Positions 10,237-21,743 of a stretch of DNA of 64,000 nt are shown piece after piece. The notes beneath the pieces were generated by a model, which saw nothing but the letters and a program-made list of their open reading frames with translations, was not told where the DNA came from and ran no database searches. The stretch is taken from the NCBI GenBank assembly GCA_032164245.1, contig JAVMKO010000007.1:744001-808000 (forward strand), read 5' to 3'. Within the stretch, counting starts at the first letter, position 1, and each line of letters opens with the position of its first letter. Origin of the DNA: Sternotherus odoratus. Its lineage: Eukaryota; Chordata; Testudines; Kinosternidae. Made by a program: the position numbers and the translations under genes.

Positions 10237-12458
10237 AGAGCACATTGATAGAAATAGGCTTTTGGTATGAATACGTTTGCAAAGTCAGAATTCCCTTTCC
10301 AGAAATATTCTACAGCATTCTCATCTAATCTGCTCTGTGTATGAATATCATTGCTAGTAACTTCATTCTCTAGAATATTTGCAGAAAGAGCCTGATCCAC
10401 AGATTGTTTCTTTGTCAACAAAAGCTGGCAAATATAAACTACAATAATAAACTTTCACCAACATTTTTGATTTGGTTGAAAAGCCATTTTTTTGTGCAGA
10501 AAAAGTTGAGACCAAAAGGTTTAGACCAGCTCTATCTATCTGTGAACCAGTGAATAAGCTGGGGAGGATGGATAATGTCACCCACAACAACCAGCAAAGC
10601 TGGATAGAGTATGATGTGCCTTGTAGTGGAATTACTTCCTCCCAGGACTACGGGGGAGTACTGCAGAAAACTGTGACTCAGGGAATGGCTATTCCCGGGG
10701 TGGTGTGGATTTATACACTCTTCCCCACTCAGCCCCTGGCTCAGGGTTAATGGCACAATCTAGCCCCAGAAAACAATGATCTGAGGCAATGTATTTGTGC
10801 AGAATTTCAGGTGCCAGAGGAGTTGAGAAGAAAAGGGGACCACACTAACAGACAGTTCATTTTCTAGCTTCATTCCAAAAACCCACGGGAGCTCAGTTGG
10901 GGGCAGCTGAGCAGAGAAATCTGTGGTATTTGCTGGTAGAAAATTACTGTGTAGCTCAAGACACTTATCTGCTCACTCATTCTTGCCTATTCCAGTTAGC
11001 TGCAGGGGTTTTACATATTGCTGGTGCTGGCAAGAGTTGCCATTTTCTGTGAGACCCACAGACCATAAGACTAGTTTCATGCAGTCCCCTGGGGATATTA
11101 GGTAGCATTTTTGTTGGGAACTTTGCCGCACACGCACTCGCCAGGTGCCACATAGCATGTGTCTTGTGGGAAAGCAGACGTCAGCCAAGAGAGCCAGAAC
11201 CAGAAAGAGGAAGACTGTTCTTTCCACCCAGATGAATGTAGTGGCTATAAATATAAATGTGCGGCCAATAAAACTCTGGTCACATTAGTCACACACAGGG
11301 AATAAAAATGCTTGACTGCCAGTGTGCTGCTAGCAGAGTCCGTAGCTAGCAGAGTCCTGCTTCAATGGAACAACATGCTCACGAGGTACATGGCATTATA
11401 ACTGGTCATCAATATTTTTTTCCTCGGCTGAAAAAAATGGTTTAAAACAATATTTTCACCAATGTTTTTCTTCACATTTTGTTTGTGATTTGATCAGAAA
11501 CCCCCAAACCTAAAAAATGGTTTTTTAAAACAAAAAGTTCTGTTTGGGAGGGAGGGGGGTTGTATTTTCAGTGAAAACCTGAAAATTTCTGAGAAAATAT
11601 GTGTTTTTTGGTGAAAGTTTCCATTTTCACAGTTTTTTCAACCAGTTCTACAGGACATTCCTTAGAAATACAACACGTGACTTCCAACATGTCCTTGTTT
11701 GGTTTTAATAACAAAATAACATTTCAAGGACAGCAGGCATTCTGAACCTTGGATCCTACCCAGCTGTGCTGTGCTATGGACTCTGTTAGCAGCACACTGG
11801 CAGTGAAGCATTTTTATTCCCTGTTTAATAACAAAAACTGTCTGGTTTTAATAACAACTCATATCAACATCATTCTTAGGAGCTATGCACTGATGCCACA
11901 TACTGATCTCAGTTGCACAGGTTGGAACCAGCAGCAACTCCACTAAATTGAGTGGGATTATTATGGGTTTACACTGGTGTAGCGGGGATCAGAATATGGT
12001 TCTTGCCTTTCCAGTTTTCGTCAGACCTCCAGGGAGATCAAACCCATAGGGAAATAGATAAGAGAAAGAGAGGGAGTGCCCATCTGAGAGAATTAGTGGA
12101 TATTTGAGAAAAGGAAAAGTGCCTCCATACCTTGAGTCCCAATTTAAAATTACATTTATTTAAGGAAAAGAAGCCACCAAAAAGTGCATTTTGAAGTCAT
12201 TTTTCCTTTCAGAGTAATGTGACAATGTAGGGCTAGATCCTCAGCTAATGTAAGCAGACTTAACTCCTTCAAATTCAAGCTTTTCCCTGTAACGAGAACC
12301 ATGTTCACAACATTAACAGCTCCCTCTCTTCCTTTCCTTCTCCCCAAAACCCCCTGACAGCAAAAAACTAAAATAGAGAAAACGAATTCAAAGTAAAGTT
12401 TCTATGGCCAGAAAAGGGAGAAGAGACCAGAAATGCATGAAGTCCACTAGGAACCTCA
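10237..12458. other. Unannotated stretch with two AT-rich fold-back remnants
   Basis: Pieces at about 10430-10535 and 11405-11660 are rich in TTTTTGAAAA-type runs and end in GACCAGCTCTA or CAACCAGTTCTA, the right tip of a dispersed AT-rich family seen again at 34595-34697 and 54087-54300. The rest shows nothing recognisable. Confidence 0.4.
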
Positions 12459-12466
12459 GTACTGAC

Positions 12467-12567
12467 CAGGGCTTTGGAGCAGAGCCTGGGGCTGGAGCGT
12501 GGAGCAGTGGAGCTGCAGGTTTTTGCCTGGAGCTGGAGCGGAGCTGGAGAACCGCTGCAAAGCCCTG
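12467..12567. mobile_element. 101-bp hAT MITE
   Basis: Tips CAGGGCTTTGGAGC and GCAAAGCCCTG are inverted, and a perfect 8-bp duplication GTACTGAC lies at 12459-12466 and 12568-12575. The body repeats GGAGCTGGAGC-like motifs. The intact duplication suggests a fairly recent insertion. Confidence 0.9.
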
Positions 12568-12610
12568 GTACTGACAACATAGTTTATGTGAAGATGCTCA
12601 GATACTATGG

Positions 12611-13501
12611 CAGACGTGGAAAAAGTATGGCCCGCGGGCCACATGTGGCCCGCCGGCCATTTTTATCCGGCCCGCGAGCTCAGGCTGGCAGTCATGGGGC
12701 TCCAAGCTCCCGGGCAGGGATGGGCCGGGCCTAATGCGGCATGCTGCGGGTCCCTGAGCTCCCTGGCCGGGGGCCTGGCCAATCGTGGCATGCCGTGCTC
12801 CCCGGCTGGGGACCGGGCCGATTGCGGCATGCCCTGGGCCCCACGCTCCCTGGCCGGAGGGCCTAACGCGGCACGCCACATGGCTCCCAGGCCAGAGGGC
12901 TGAGCTGATTGCGGAGTGCCGCGGGGCCCTGTGCTCCCCGGCCGGGGGCGCCAGCCGAGTGCAGCACGCCACGGGGCTCCTGGGCCGAGGGCCGGGCTGA
13001 GCTTGGCTCGTGGCAGGGGGGCAGGGCCCAGCGCAGGGTGCTGCGGAGCCCCGCACTCTCAGGCCGGGGCCGGTCTGGGCTTTTCGTGCCACGGGGCCCC
13101 GCGCTCCCAGGCCTGGGTGAGCCACGGGGACCAGCGCTCAGGCTGGAGCGTTCAGCTGAGTATGGTAAGCAAGAGAAGGGCTTGTGGGGGCTTAGGTGGT
13201 GGGGTCCTCGGGGGGAGAGGTGGATAGAGTGAGGGGGTTCTCGGGAGGGGGCAGTCAGGGAACAAAGAGCAGGGGGCTTAGATAGGGAGTGGGGTTTGGG
13301 GGGGGCACTTAGAATGGGGTGGTCTCCAGAGGGGGTGATCAGGGGACAAGGAGGGGGTGAGGGTTGGATGGGTCAGGAGTTCTGACTCGGGAATTGGGGG
13401 TGGGATAGGGGGCAGGGCCAGCCTGTTTGGGGAGGCACAGCTTTCCCTACCTGGCCCTCCACACAATTTTGAAACCCAATTCGGCCCTCGGCCCACCCCT
13501 G
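12611..13501. mobile_element. hAT element, 'CAGGGGTGGGC' family (copy 1)
   Basis: The left tip CAGACGTGGAAAAAGTATGG is a mutated CAGGGGTGGGCAAAGTATGG and the right tip is GGCCCACCCCTG. The 8-bp duplication TACTATGG is perfect at 12603-12610 and 13502-13509. The interior has GC-rich tandem units with CGGCATGCC and GGCCGGGGGC, then a GGGGTGATCAGGGGACAAGG-type repeat. Its right end is the reverse complement of the left end of the element starting at 26124. No transposase is present. Confidence 0.9.
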
Positions 13502-13509
13502 TACTATGG

Positions 13510-15473
13510 TGATGAGTGACAGCATGAAACAGTAGGAAGGAGTTAAGAAAACTTAACCATAAAAGGTTCTATCTGGTGTTAGATATGGAGTCAAGCAAAT
13601 CATGGAGGTCTCACTTGATTCAAGGGAACATTTTCTTTAGTGTCTGTTTACGTTCACTTTGGCCCACTTCACCCCATTCCCATGGGAATTCCAAGGGACG
13701 AGCCCATTGGGGAGAAAAATTCTGAGGATTTCCTTGCTGAGTTTACCCTGAATCTTCCCCTCAGCAGCTTGGGTGTCTGTTTCTTCCTGGTGCTAGCACC
13801 ATTTCTACTCCCAGATCTTGAGCTTCCCCTAGGATTGGTGCATAATCCGGGGGGAGAGACCTGTGGGAAGGGGCTATCTTCAGAACTTCAGAGCTATCCA
13901 TGCTGAGGCTATGGGATTCTGTGTTAGCTCTGAGGTCCTCTGCCCTCCTTCCCTGCCAACTACCCAATCTTCGATTTAACAGGCAGATTTTACATTGCAT
14001 TTGATTGCCATGACAGTTCCCCCTAGATCTATTTCAGTGGCGTTCCCAAGCACGGAACGTGGGTGCAGTAACGATGAGAGAGGTAGAGCATTTCAGAGTA
14101 GAAATACTTTGGGGTTTGATATTTTTTTCCAAAACATCAGAATTTCCCATTGAAAATGTAGATGGATTTTTTTTTCTCATTTTTGTCAAAATTTTCTGGG
14201 GAAGGGGAAAAAAACTAAAATATTTTTTCATCATATCTTGTTCTAAACAGACTCTCTCCAGTGCAGCAGATGGATAAATACATAAAGTAACTGAGAGGTT
14301 AGATTATGCTGCTGACACTTTCTCGGCCTCGTGATTATGAAGAAAATCGTGAAAATGTGAACCCAAAGGTTCAAAAGCCAGAAGTCAAATAAACAGAAGT
14401 CCAAATATGCTTAAAATCTCAGGATTTCTTGGTGGCCCGAGCCATGAATTTTTAATTCTGGGGGTGGCAATACTGCATAGGTAAATCATAGTCCAACATA
14501 CAATGTGCATATATGCACTTGTAATGTGCCGTATCCTTTCACCTCTCCCCCAACCACAGATGGCTAAGGCCAGAAACTAAATAGCAATTACCACCTCACA
14601 GAAGGACCAGGGAATGGAGAGTCCGTACCACAAGACTCCATACCAATATCCACCCTACTATGTGACAACTTCTAACAGTTAAAAAACAAGAAAGCAAATA
14701 AAAAGAACCCCAAATTTAGACATATATTTTTTACATCTCTTGATTTTTGCTGGGCTGTCTCATGATTTCTGAATGCTTGGTAGCAGCAGCAGTGCTATAA
14801 ATGGGAGTTAATCTACTTCCAGCAAGTAATGCTTTTCCCATCTCCTAGCCCAGCTAGAGGTGTGACAGATGTTTGCAGTGAAACCAAAGGCACACCAAAT
14901 GCTGCTCCTGCGGCTTTTGTTACAAACCCACAATTCAGAGCAGCCTCACTGAAGTTAGTGAAATGTTGAAAGACACCTCTGACGATTAGTATCTTTACCT
15001 TGAAACTTGGAGTAATGTCAGGTTTCATATGGTTTCAGTAGGACACTGAGTGGAAGGTGGCAACTTTGAGATAGAAGATAATAGTTCAGATAAAATATAG
15101 GACTCTGATTGTAACCTCAGGGTGAAGAAAAATTCAAAATGCCCCACCTGTGGGAACTCACTTTTTTATTTGAAATGGAAACAGAAATTCTCTTGTATTC
15201 AAATGACTCCAGGAAGTGGGGCTTTAAGAAAAACATCAAGTGCCATGACCTATAATAAAGTTGTGAATGTTCACAACATATATCTATTGCACGGTCCCAT
15301 TTTTGTTTTGTTTAGTTGGCAGATACAGGAGAAACAAGTATTTACTAATAGGAAAAAAAGGATTTACTCTAATACAAGTACACATAGGAATGCAGAAAGA
15401 ACGTTCTCTGCATTTCCTTAGTGTTTGCAAAATGAATGTGTAGATTTCAAAATAAAATAAACTTTTACTTAGT
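13510..15473. other. No recognisable gene; one weak AT-rich repeat
   Basis: An AT-rich stretch at about 14095-14240 resembles the AGAGCTGGT fold-back family. Otherwise there is no domain, no terminus pair and no tandem repeat that I can support. Confidence 0.4.
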
Positions 15474-15584
15474 TATAACTAGCGAAAATACCCGGCGTTG
15501 CTTGGGTCCGTCGGAGGTGGGGAGGGGCCAGAGAGCTGAGTGAGTGCGGGGTCTGTTGGAGGGGGGAGGGGGCAGAGAGCAAAC

Positions 15585-16165
15585 CTGATGCCCCCACCTC
15601 ACCCCCCAACCAAACCTGACACCCCCACCTCACTTACCCCTCGACCAACCCCGACTCACATTTTCACCCCCCCACCCAAACCCAACACCCCCACGTCATC
15701 CCCCTACCAACACTCCCTGACCAACACCCACACCTCACCCCCCATAGACCAAACCTGACACACCCACCTCACTTCCCCCCCAACTAAACTCGACACCCCT
15801 GGCTCACTTACCCCCGACCAAACCCGACACCCCCACCTCACCCTCCGACCAAACCCGACACCCCTACCTACCACCACAAACAAAGCCGACACCCACACCT
15901 CACTTACCCCTTGACCAACCCCGACCCCCCTCCTCACCCCCCAACCAAACCCAACACCCCCACCTTGCCCCCCCACCAAACCCAACACCCCCTGACCAAC
16001 CCCAACACCCACACCTCACCCCTTACCCACCCCGACACCTTCCCACCCCCCCAGACCAAACCCAACACCCCCGGCTCACTTACCCCCCCCGACCAAACCC
16101 GACACCCCCACCTCACCCCCCGACCAAACCCAACACCCCTACCTCACTTACCCTCTGACCAAACC
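15585..16165. repeat. 30-bp C-rich minisatellite
   Basis: About twenty imperfect copies of a unit built from GACCAAACCCGACACCCCCA plus CCTCACCCCC or CCTCACTTAC. The reverse complement of the same unit lies at about 24605-24770 in the second copy of the composite element. Confidence 0.88.
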
Positions 16166-16171
16166 CAACTC

Positions 16172-16365
16172 AGGTCCGTTGGAGGTGGGGAGGGGACAGA
16201 GAGCTGAGCAAGTCTGGGGTCCGTTGGAGGCGGGATGGGGCAGAGAGCTGAGTGAGTGCGGGGTCCGTTGGAGGGGGGAGGGGGCAGAGAGCTGAGCGAG
16301 TGCGGGGTCCGTTGGAGGGGGGAGGGGGCAGAGAGCTGAGCGAGTGCGGTGTCTGTTGGAGGGGG
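16172..16365. repeat. About 45-bp minisatellite
   Basis: Four tandem copies of a unit with GGTCCGTTGGAGG, GGGGCAGAGAGCTGAG and GAGTGCGG. A single diverged copy lies at the left end of the same element near 15505-15580, and related units occur on the other strand at 24190-24535. Confidence 0.85.
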
Positions 16366-16563
16366 TATTATGACATCATAACTATGTCACAGAGAACAGC
16401 AGCTGCCCAGCTGATGTGATTGGCCTTTAAAGAATTTCACCCCTGGGGGGCGTCAGAGGTGAGATTTGAAATATTTTCGACTCTTACCCTGATTAGGACC
16501 CTAAGACCTCTAACTGTACCAAATTTCAAGTCTCTAGCTCAAACGGTGTGGAAGGAGTAAGCG

Positions 16564-16643
16564 CACATACATACATACATACACGCATACATACATACAT
16601 ACATGCATACATACATACATACATACACACACGCACGCATACA
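16564..16643. repeat. CATA-rich microsatellite
   Basis: CATACATACATA runs with ACGC and ATGC interruptions, located just before the terminal ACTTTTATATATAT of the composite element. Confidence 0.9.
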
Positions 16644-16732
16644 CCATTTGACTTTTATATATATAGATTAATTGATAATGCTCCTTTGACCTTTTTCGAG
16701 GTGTCCATGTATTTTGGGGGAAGGAAAGAAGT

Positions 16733-16833
16733 TAGGGTGACCAGTCCTGATTTTTGGGTCTTTTTCTTATATAGGCTCCTATTATCCCCCATCCCCTGTT
16801 CCAATTTTTCACACTTTCTGTCTGGTCACCCTA
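16733..16833. mobile_element. 'TAGGGTGACCAG' hAT-like MITE
   Basis: Tips TAGGGTGACCAG and CTGGTCACCCTA are perfect inverted repeats around a body with GGGTCTTTTTCTTATATAGG. The copy at 55226-55346 has the same body. The hAT assignment follows from 39506-40109, which has the same tips and a perfect 8-bp duplication; here the duplication is not convincing. Confidence 0.8.
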
Positions 16834-17729
16834 ATTTGGGGGCAGAGGAATATGCACTGACTTTCAACTCCAGACAAGGCAGCAGTTATAATTACAATTA
16901 TGCACATGTTTTTTTAAGAACTCACATCAAAACTGAGGTTTATGCTCCTTGAGGTTGCTAATGCTGAGCGCTTTGCACATTTAAAAGCATCCATTGTACA
17001 CCAGCTAATGTCTGTGTTTCAAAATATTTATTTTGTCCTTTGATGAAAAAATATTTTATAATCTCTCTCTAGTGCAGTCCCTGGAAACCTATTTTTTTGT
17101 TTGTAAATTTTAAAAAGTTGCATACATTTAAAAGATTCGGAGGTTTAATTTTTAAACTGTGTTCTAATTGTTTTGTTGAAAATTTCACGCAGGCTGCCTT
17201 GCACTTGAATTTGGTTGTTGCTGCTGTGGCTTTGTTAGAGCTATTATTTATTTCACTGATGAAAAAATAGCATGGAGAAAAGGCATAGAAGCAGCACAAA
17301 TTGAAGCCTGTTTTACGTGAGGTTTATTTTGAAAATTCCTTTCATGTGATTTGGTAAGATCTGGATTAAGTTCTTTGGAGTATTGTTTGAAATATGCTGT
17401 AACTATCTCAGCTTGGTTTTGTCTTGCATGACTTCAGTGTTTTGCTGCCTATAGACACTGTCTCAAACCTGGACATCCTGAATTCCTGACATGAGAAAAT
17501 ATTGATGGGTTCTGAGAATTCTCCTCTTGAGAGCTCTGGATCCCCAGCTGCTGCTTACCCTGCAAAATGTATTCTGTTATCTGTTACCTCTGAGAGTCAC
17601 AATCTTGTCCTGGTTTCCTCCTTGCTTCAGGGAGAAAATGAGCATCATCACAAGTCCTTTTGTTGGTTCATATTACTCCTCGTTCTGTGCTGGCTCCAGT
17701 GTACAGTGTTGTGGGCCTGGTGGGACTGA
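16834..17729. other. No recognisable feature
   Basis: AT-rich, no element ends and no plausible exon seen. Confidence 0.45.
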
Positions 17730-18800
17730 GGGCTTGGCTACACTTGCAGATGTAGAGCGCTTTGGGTTAAACCAGCCTTCGGAGAGCGCGCCAGGGAAAG
17801 CGCGGCAGTCTGTCCACACTGACAGCTGCAAGCTCAGTGGAATGGCATTTGCAGCAGTTGCAGCAGCATTGGGAGCGGTGCATTGTGGGCAGCTATCCCA
17901 GCATTCAAGTGGCTGCAAGGTGCTTTTCAAATATGGGGGTGAGGTGGAGTGTGTTGTGTGTATGTGGGGGGGGGGAGAGTTGGTTTTTGGGGTGCTGAGA
18001 GTGTGTCAGCATGCTGTCTTGTAAATTCAGACCCCCCCCTTACCTCTCCCACCTCTCTCTTACTCACTGAAAGCAAGCAGCATTCCTAAGTACAGTGAAA
18101 CCTCCATTTAACGGACTAATTCGGGCGAGGGGGTGTCCGTTAAATCAAAAAGTCCGTTATTTAATAAAAAAAAAAAAAAGAGCTGTCGGAGCAGCAGCCC
18201 GCCCGCCACAGGGTCGGGGCAGCAGCTACGCAGCCCGCCTGTTGCTGGGACCCAGGCGGCAGCCGGGAACCGTCAGCCAGCACGCCCGCAGGCGGGAGCC
18301 AGCAGCCCGCCCGCCCGCTGCCTGGACCCAGGCAGCAGCCGGGAGCCGGCAGCCAGCCCGTAAGAAATGGATTTCGGATGCATCCGACTTGCTCAGAAAT
18401 TTTGTCCGTTGCATCCGAAGTCCGTTAAATCGAGGTCCGTTAAATCGAGGGTTTACTGTAATGTTTGCTTTGTCTTAGAGCAGATAAGCATGCCAGCTGT
18501 CAGAAACAGAGCTTTGAAAGGGCACATCGTCATTCCTACAGCCAGTTTAAAACAATGACAAGAGTGGCCCTTGACTTAAGGGGATTATGGGACATTTCCA
18601 GAGGTCAACTAGAGTGCAGTAATTCAACGCCTCGTTCACACTGATGCTGGGACATCTCAGCCATTCTTCCTCTTGCTGTGGTGGAGTACCAGGACTGCTC
18701 TAGCCATGGAGTCTATGCCTTGCCAGTGTGTACCTTGCCAGTGTGTTAGAGTGCACTGAGCGGCTTTAGTGCGCTCTGACTTGTGAGTGTAGCCAAGCCT
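17730..18800. mobile_element. Large TIR element split by a Tigger-A insertion
   Basis: Left tip GGGCTTGGCTACACTTGC and right tip GTGAGTGTAGCCAAGCCT are inverted. The flanks TGA and TAA differ by one transition and could be a 3-bp Harbinger-type duplication. Without the Tigger-A insert the element is about 0.7 kb. The body includes TTGTGGGCAGCTATCCCAGC and has no open frame of note. Confidence 0.7.
18093..18458. mobile_element. Tigger-A non-autonomous element, copy 2
   Basis: Left tip CAGTGAAACCTCCATTTAAC, right tip GATTTAACGGAC family on the other strand ending in TTTACTG, and TA on both sides (18091-18092, 18459-18460). The layout matches 5276-5673, including the doubled TCCGTTAAATC at the right end and the short GC-rich interior. 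Confidence 0.87.
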
Positions 18801-19530
18801 TAAGACTCCAGCCATGTGTCATATCTCTGTTCCCTCCCCACCCATGCCAGAGAGGGAGTAGCAGTCCAGCAGTGAAATGGAAACAACTTCAACCTTTTGC
18901 ATTTTTTTCTATATATTTTTGTAATTTCTACCAGTTATTCTCAACTTTAGATGTTGTTGACTCATTTTTAATATTACCAGTTGACCTTGATTAAAATCTG
19001 ACAGAAGCAGGAAGGTAGATAGATGATTTATGGTCCTTAAAAGCATTTAGCTTTCCACAAGTGAGAAACAAAATGACTGGAAACCAATGTTCCAGGAGAC
19101 TGTTTGCAGGAGTAAAGCTTCATTCATGTGAATAACAAAATAAGAATCAGATCCTTTGGGTTTGATCTTGCTTCCAACTCAAGTCAATTGGGAGACTCCC
19201 ATTGTAAATTACACCAATGCAATGGGGGGGGGGACTCTTTTATTCTGCCCTTCATTATCCTTATATGAGGCTAAATTGTGCTTTCAGGCCTCAGTTCAAT
19301 AAAGCTTATGCTTAAATCCATTTCTACTCATGAAAGCACTTGTCCGTGCTTAAATTGAGCTTAAATCCTATTCAATTCAATGGAATTTAAGCTCCTGCTT
19401 AAAGCTAAGTATATGCTCAAGGTTTTTCCTGAACAGGGATGTTTTTCTGACATAAGGAGTTGGTTACACCAGTGTAAATCGTAAGAAACTACATTGACTT
19501 CTCTGGAGTTATTTGAATGATTGTTTGCAA
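18801..19530. other. Mostly unrecognised; short dispersed repeat motifs
   Basis: At about 19150-19500 there are motifs of a dispersed fold-back family (CTTAAATCCATTTCTACTCA, GGTTACACCAGTGTAAATC, ACATTGACTTC). No element boundaries could be set. Confidence 0.4.
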
Positions 19531-19656
19531 TGTTGCTGTAGCCATGCTGGTACCTGGCATAAGAGAGACAAGGTGGGTGAGGTAATATCTATTATTGGAC
19601 CAACTTCTGTTAGTGAAAGAGACAAGCTTTCAAGATCCATAAAGCTCTTCTTCAGG
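19531..19656 (-). mobile_element. Penelope-like 3' fragment with hammerhead-like core
   Basis: On the minus strand the sequence reads CTGAAGA, then a stem-loop arm pair AGAGCT/ATCTT, then GAAA and GCTTGTCTC (core at about 19628-19655). This is the CUGANGA...GAAA order of a hammerhead ribozyme. It then continues with CAGAAGTTGGTCCAATAATA. Penelope-like retroelements are known to carry minimal hammerhead motifs. Assignment to that class is inference from the core and from wide distribution in reptiles. Confidence 0.65.
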
Positions 19657-19660
19657 TCAG

Positions 19661-19745
19661 TAGAACTCTGTGAAGTTTGAAAGCTTGTCTCTTTTGCTAA
19701 CAGAAGTTGCTCCAATAACAGATATTACCGCAACCCTCATCTCTT
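19661..19745 (+). mobile_element. Penelope-like fragment, inverted partner
   Basis: The plus strand repeats TTTGAAAGCTTGTCTC, ACAGAAGTTG and CCAATAACAGATATTACC, mirroring the minus-strand copy immediately to the left. The first core motif is degraded here (CAGTAGA in place of CTGAAGA). Together with 19531-19656 it forms an imperfect head-to-head palindrome. Confidence 0.62.
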
Positions 19746-19853
19746 TTATTTGAATTACAACACTTTAACTGAGGGCAGAGCAGGGACCATCAAAATGCAA
19801 GTGCTTAGTACATATAACATGTGTTTATCATGCTATTGTTTAATATCGCAAAG

Positions 19854-20177
19854 CAGGGGTTCCCAAACCTGTTCTGTGGCTTGGCTAGGGTAAGCCCCTG
19901 GCTGGCAAAATGTTTGGTTTACCCAAGTGGCCGTAGGTTTGGCCACTTGCAGCTCCCACTGGTCGTAGTTCACCATTCCCGACCAATGGGAGCTGTAGGA
20001 AGCGGTGGCCTGGCCCGCCCTGTTTCCTACAGCTCCCATTGGCCAGGGGGAATGGCAAACCTCATCCAGTTGGAGCTGCGAGCTGATGAACTTACAGCCA
20101 CTCGGGTAAACATAACATCTTGCAGCCGGCCAGGGACTTACCCTGGCCAAGCCACAGAACAAGTTTGGGAACCTCTG
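19854..20177. mobile_element. hAT-like fold-back MITE
   Basis: The left arm CAGGGGTTCCCAAACCTGTT and right arm AACAAGTTTGGGAACCTCTG are the outer parts of a nearly complete palindrome with arms of about 150 bp; CTGGCTGGCAAAATG on the left and GCAGCCGGCCAGGGAC on the right are further in. Flanking octamers match at only 5 of 8 positions. The mirrored proteins on the two strands are by-products of the palindrome. Confidence 0.78.
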
Positions 20178-21532
20178 TTGTAAATAATCATCACATGTTG
20201 GATGCTTGTTTATTTTCAAGTAATATCTGGCTACTAAATTTCAAAGCACGTTATCAGCCTGACTCTCTTCTAAGGCATTGGCTATTTGGTTCACTGCTAG
20301 GAGCCTGGTTTGCTTTTCAGAATGAAGTCTTTTCAGAATGCCTTCAAGGCAGAGAGGTGATAAGAGAGCAAATACAATTATTCAAATCAGATTACACTTT
20401 CCTAGTGGCTTGTAGACAGCCATTTTGATGAAACTGAAAACAGAACCCTCCCAGAACCAATAAAGATTGAACACATATTTTTACACCATGTCAGATTTTA
20501 GACAACAGACAGATGATTTAATTGCCTCCCCTAATCCTCTGTTAAAACAACCATCAACAACAGCATCAACCCCTTAGCATTGATTTCCAGTCATGGTTTT
20601 TTTCATGGGTTTGGATAGTGGCACTATTTCGTTGAGTCCACATCGTGTCAGAGGAAAATCTGGATGTGGGTCTGCATGCAGGTCTGACAGAGAGTGATTT
20701 GGCCCTAAGCAGGGACATTAAGATTCCTCAGGTAGAAGCATTTAGTAAAGGTGACAAGCCACCTTAACCTGAATAAATAGAGGCAGATCCTGAGCTGGCT
20801 ATATTCTGGTAGCTCCACTGAAATCAACTGAGCTATGATAATTTACCTGATCCAGTGGAATCAAAGGAGCTATGACAATTTACCCCAGCTGTGACTCTGA
20901 CCTCCTGACTTCCCTGAGAACTGCTACATGATGCTAACTTTAGGCTCCCTTTAAAAAAATATATCTTGACTTAGAAATGTAGCTGTTCTTTGGTTCGTTA
21001 CTCAAAAGTTTGGATTCTTCTCCAAAGCTCATCTGAACTATCTAGACTTTAGGGGTGAAATCCTGGCCCTACTGAAGTCAATGTCAAATCTCCCATTGAG
21101 CTCAACAGGGATGGGATCTCCACCGAGGGGACCACAGAGGTGGGGTGGAAGTCTCACAAGAACAGTGTTTTAAAGTCTAGCCTTGCCCACAGTGTTTTGA
21201 CACCCATGCTTCTAGTCCAAGCCAGACCTTGGAAATACAAAGGTGGGCAAAATGTAAATAATGAAATAAAAAGGTAAGGAAACTTTCCCTAGCCTCACTC
21301 TAAATTCTCTGAGTTCTGGGCAAAGTCTCAAGGTTTATGGAGGTCTTACTGTAATCCACACTGATTCACACATCCCTGTCCAAAAAACTCCAAAGCTTAC
21401 ATCCCCTCTACCCATCATTCAAAACACCCTCCCATTCAGCGTGAGGGTATGACAACCTTAATCACACTGCAAAGAAATTTACTCTGCAAGTAGTCCCATT
21501 GACTTCATTGTGAAAGGTACAATTTAACTGTA
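20178..21532. other. Unannotated, with dispersed fold-back motifs
   Basis: At 20785-20890 and 21046-21125 there are copies of the GATCCTGAGCTGG / ACTGAAGTCAATG family. The rest shows nothing recognisable. Confidence 0.4.
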
Positions 21533-21743
21533 CATGGATTCTCAAACTGGGGGTTGGACCCCCTCGGGGGGTGGGGGGGAGTCACAAGCTGTCAGCCTCC
21601 ACCCCAAACCCTACTTTGCCTCCAGCATTTATAATGGTGTTAAATATATTTTAAAGTGTTTTTAATTTATAAGGGGGTGGGGGTCACACTTAAAGGCTTG
21701 CTATGTGAAAGTGGTCACCAGTACAAAAGTTGGAGAACCACTG
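21533..21743. mobile_element. hAT-like MITE of the 'CAGTGGTTCTCAAAC' type
   Basis: Left end CATGGATTCTCAAACTGGGG is a degraded form of the tip, and the right end reads AGTTGGAGAACCACTG. The body contains GGGGGTGGGGGTCACA-like sequence. No duplication is visible, so it is probably old. Confidence 0.6.

Larger units (their letters stand above)
15474..16667 (+). mobile_element. Unclassified composite repeat, copy 1
   Basis: Starts with ATAACTAGCGAAAATACCCG and a GGCGTTGCTTGGGT segment, and ends in CATTTGACTTTTATATATAT. In between are a GGTCCGTTGGAGG unit, a 30-bp C-rich minisatellite, the GGTCCGTTGGAGG units again, a non-repetitive block with ATGACATCATAAC and CCAAATTTCAAGTCTCTAGC, and a CATA microsatellite. 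The same order occurs in reverse at 23974-24829, so this is a defined mobile unit. It has no coding frame. The microsatellite tail hints at a retroposed element, but I cannot assign a class. Confidence 0.75.

Noticed and set aside
9792..10328. 178-aa frame and other GC-rich frames in hAT elements
   Set aside because: They lie across element ends and duplications and have no similarity to transposase.
15585..16365. CRISPR-like regular repeats
   Set aside because: Units are head-to-tail minisatellites without unique spacers, in a eukaryotic repeat; not a CRISPR array.
16725..16850. ATTTTGGGGG and ATTTGGGGGC on either side of the MITE as a target duplication
   Set aside because: The left copy is not adjacent to the tip, so it does not behave as a duplication made by the insertion.
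19854..20177. Similar protein frames on both strands (both containing PNLFCGLARVSPW)
   Set aside because: A by-product of a near-complete palindrome; the two strands encode the same words because the arms are inverted copies.
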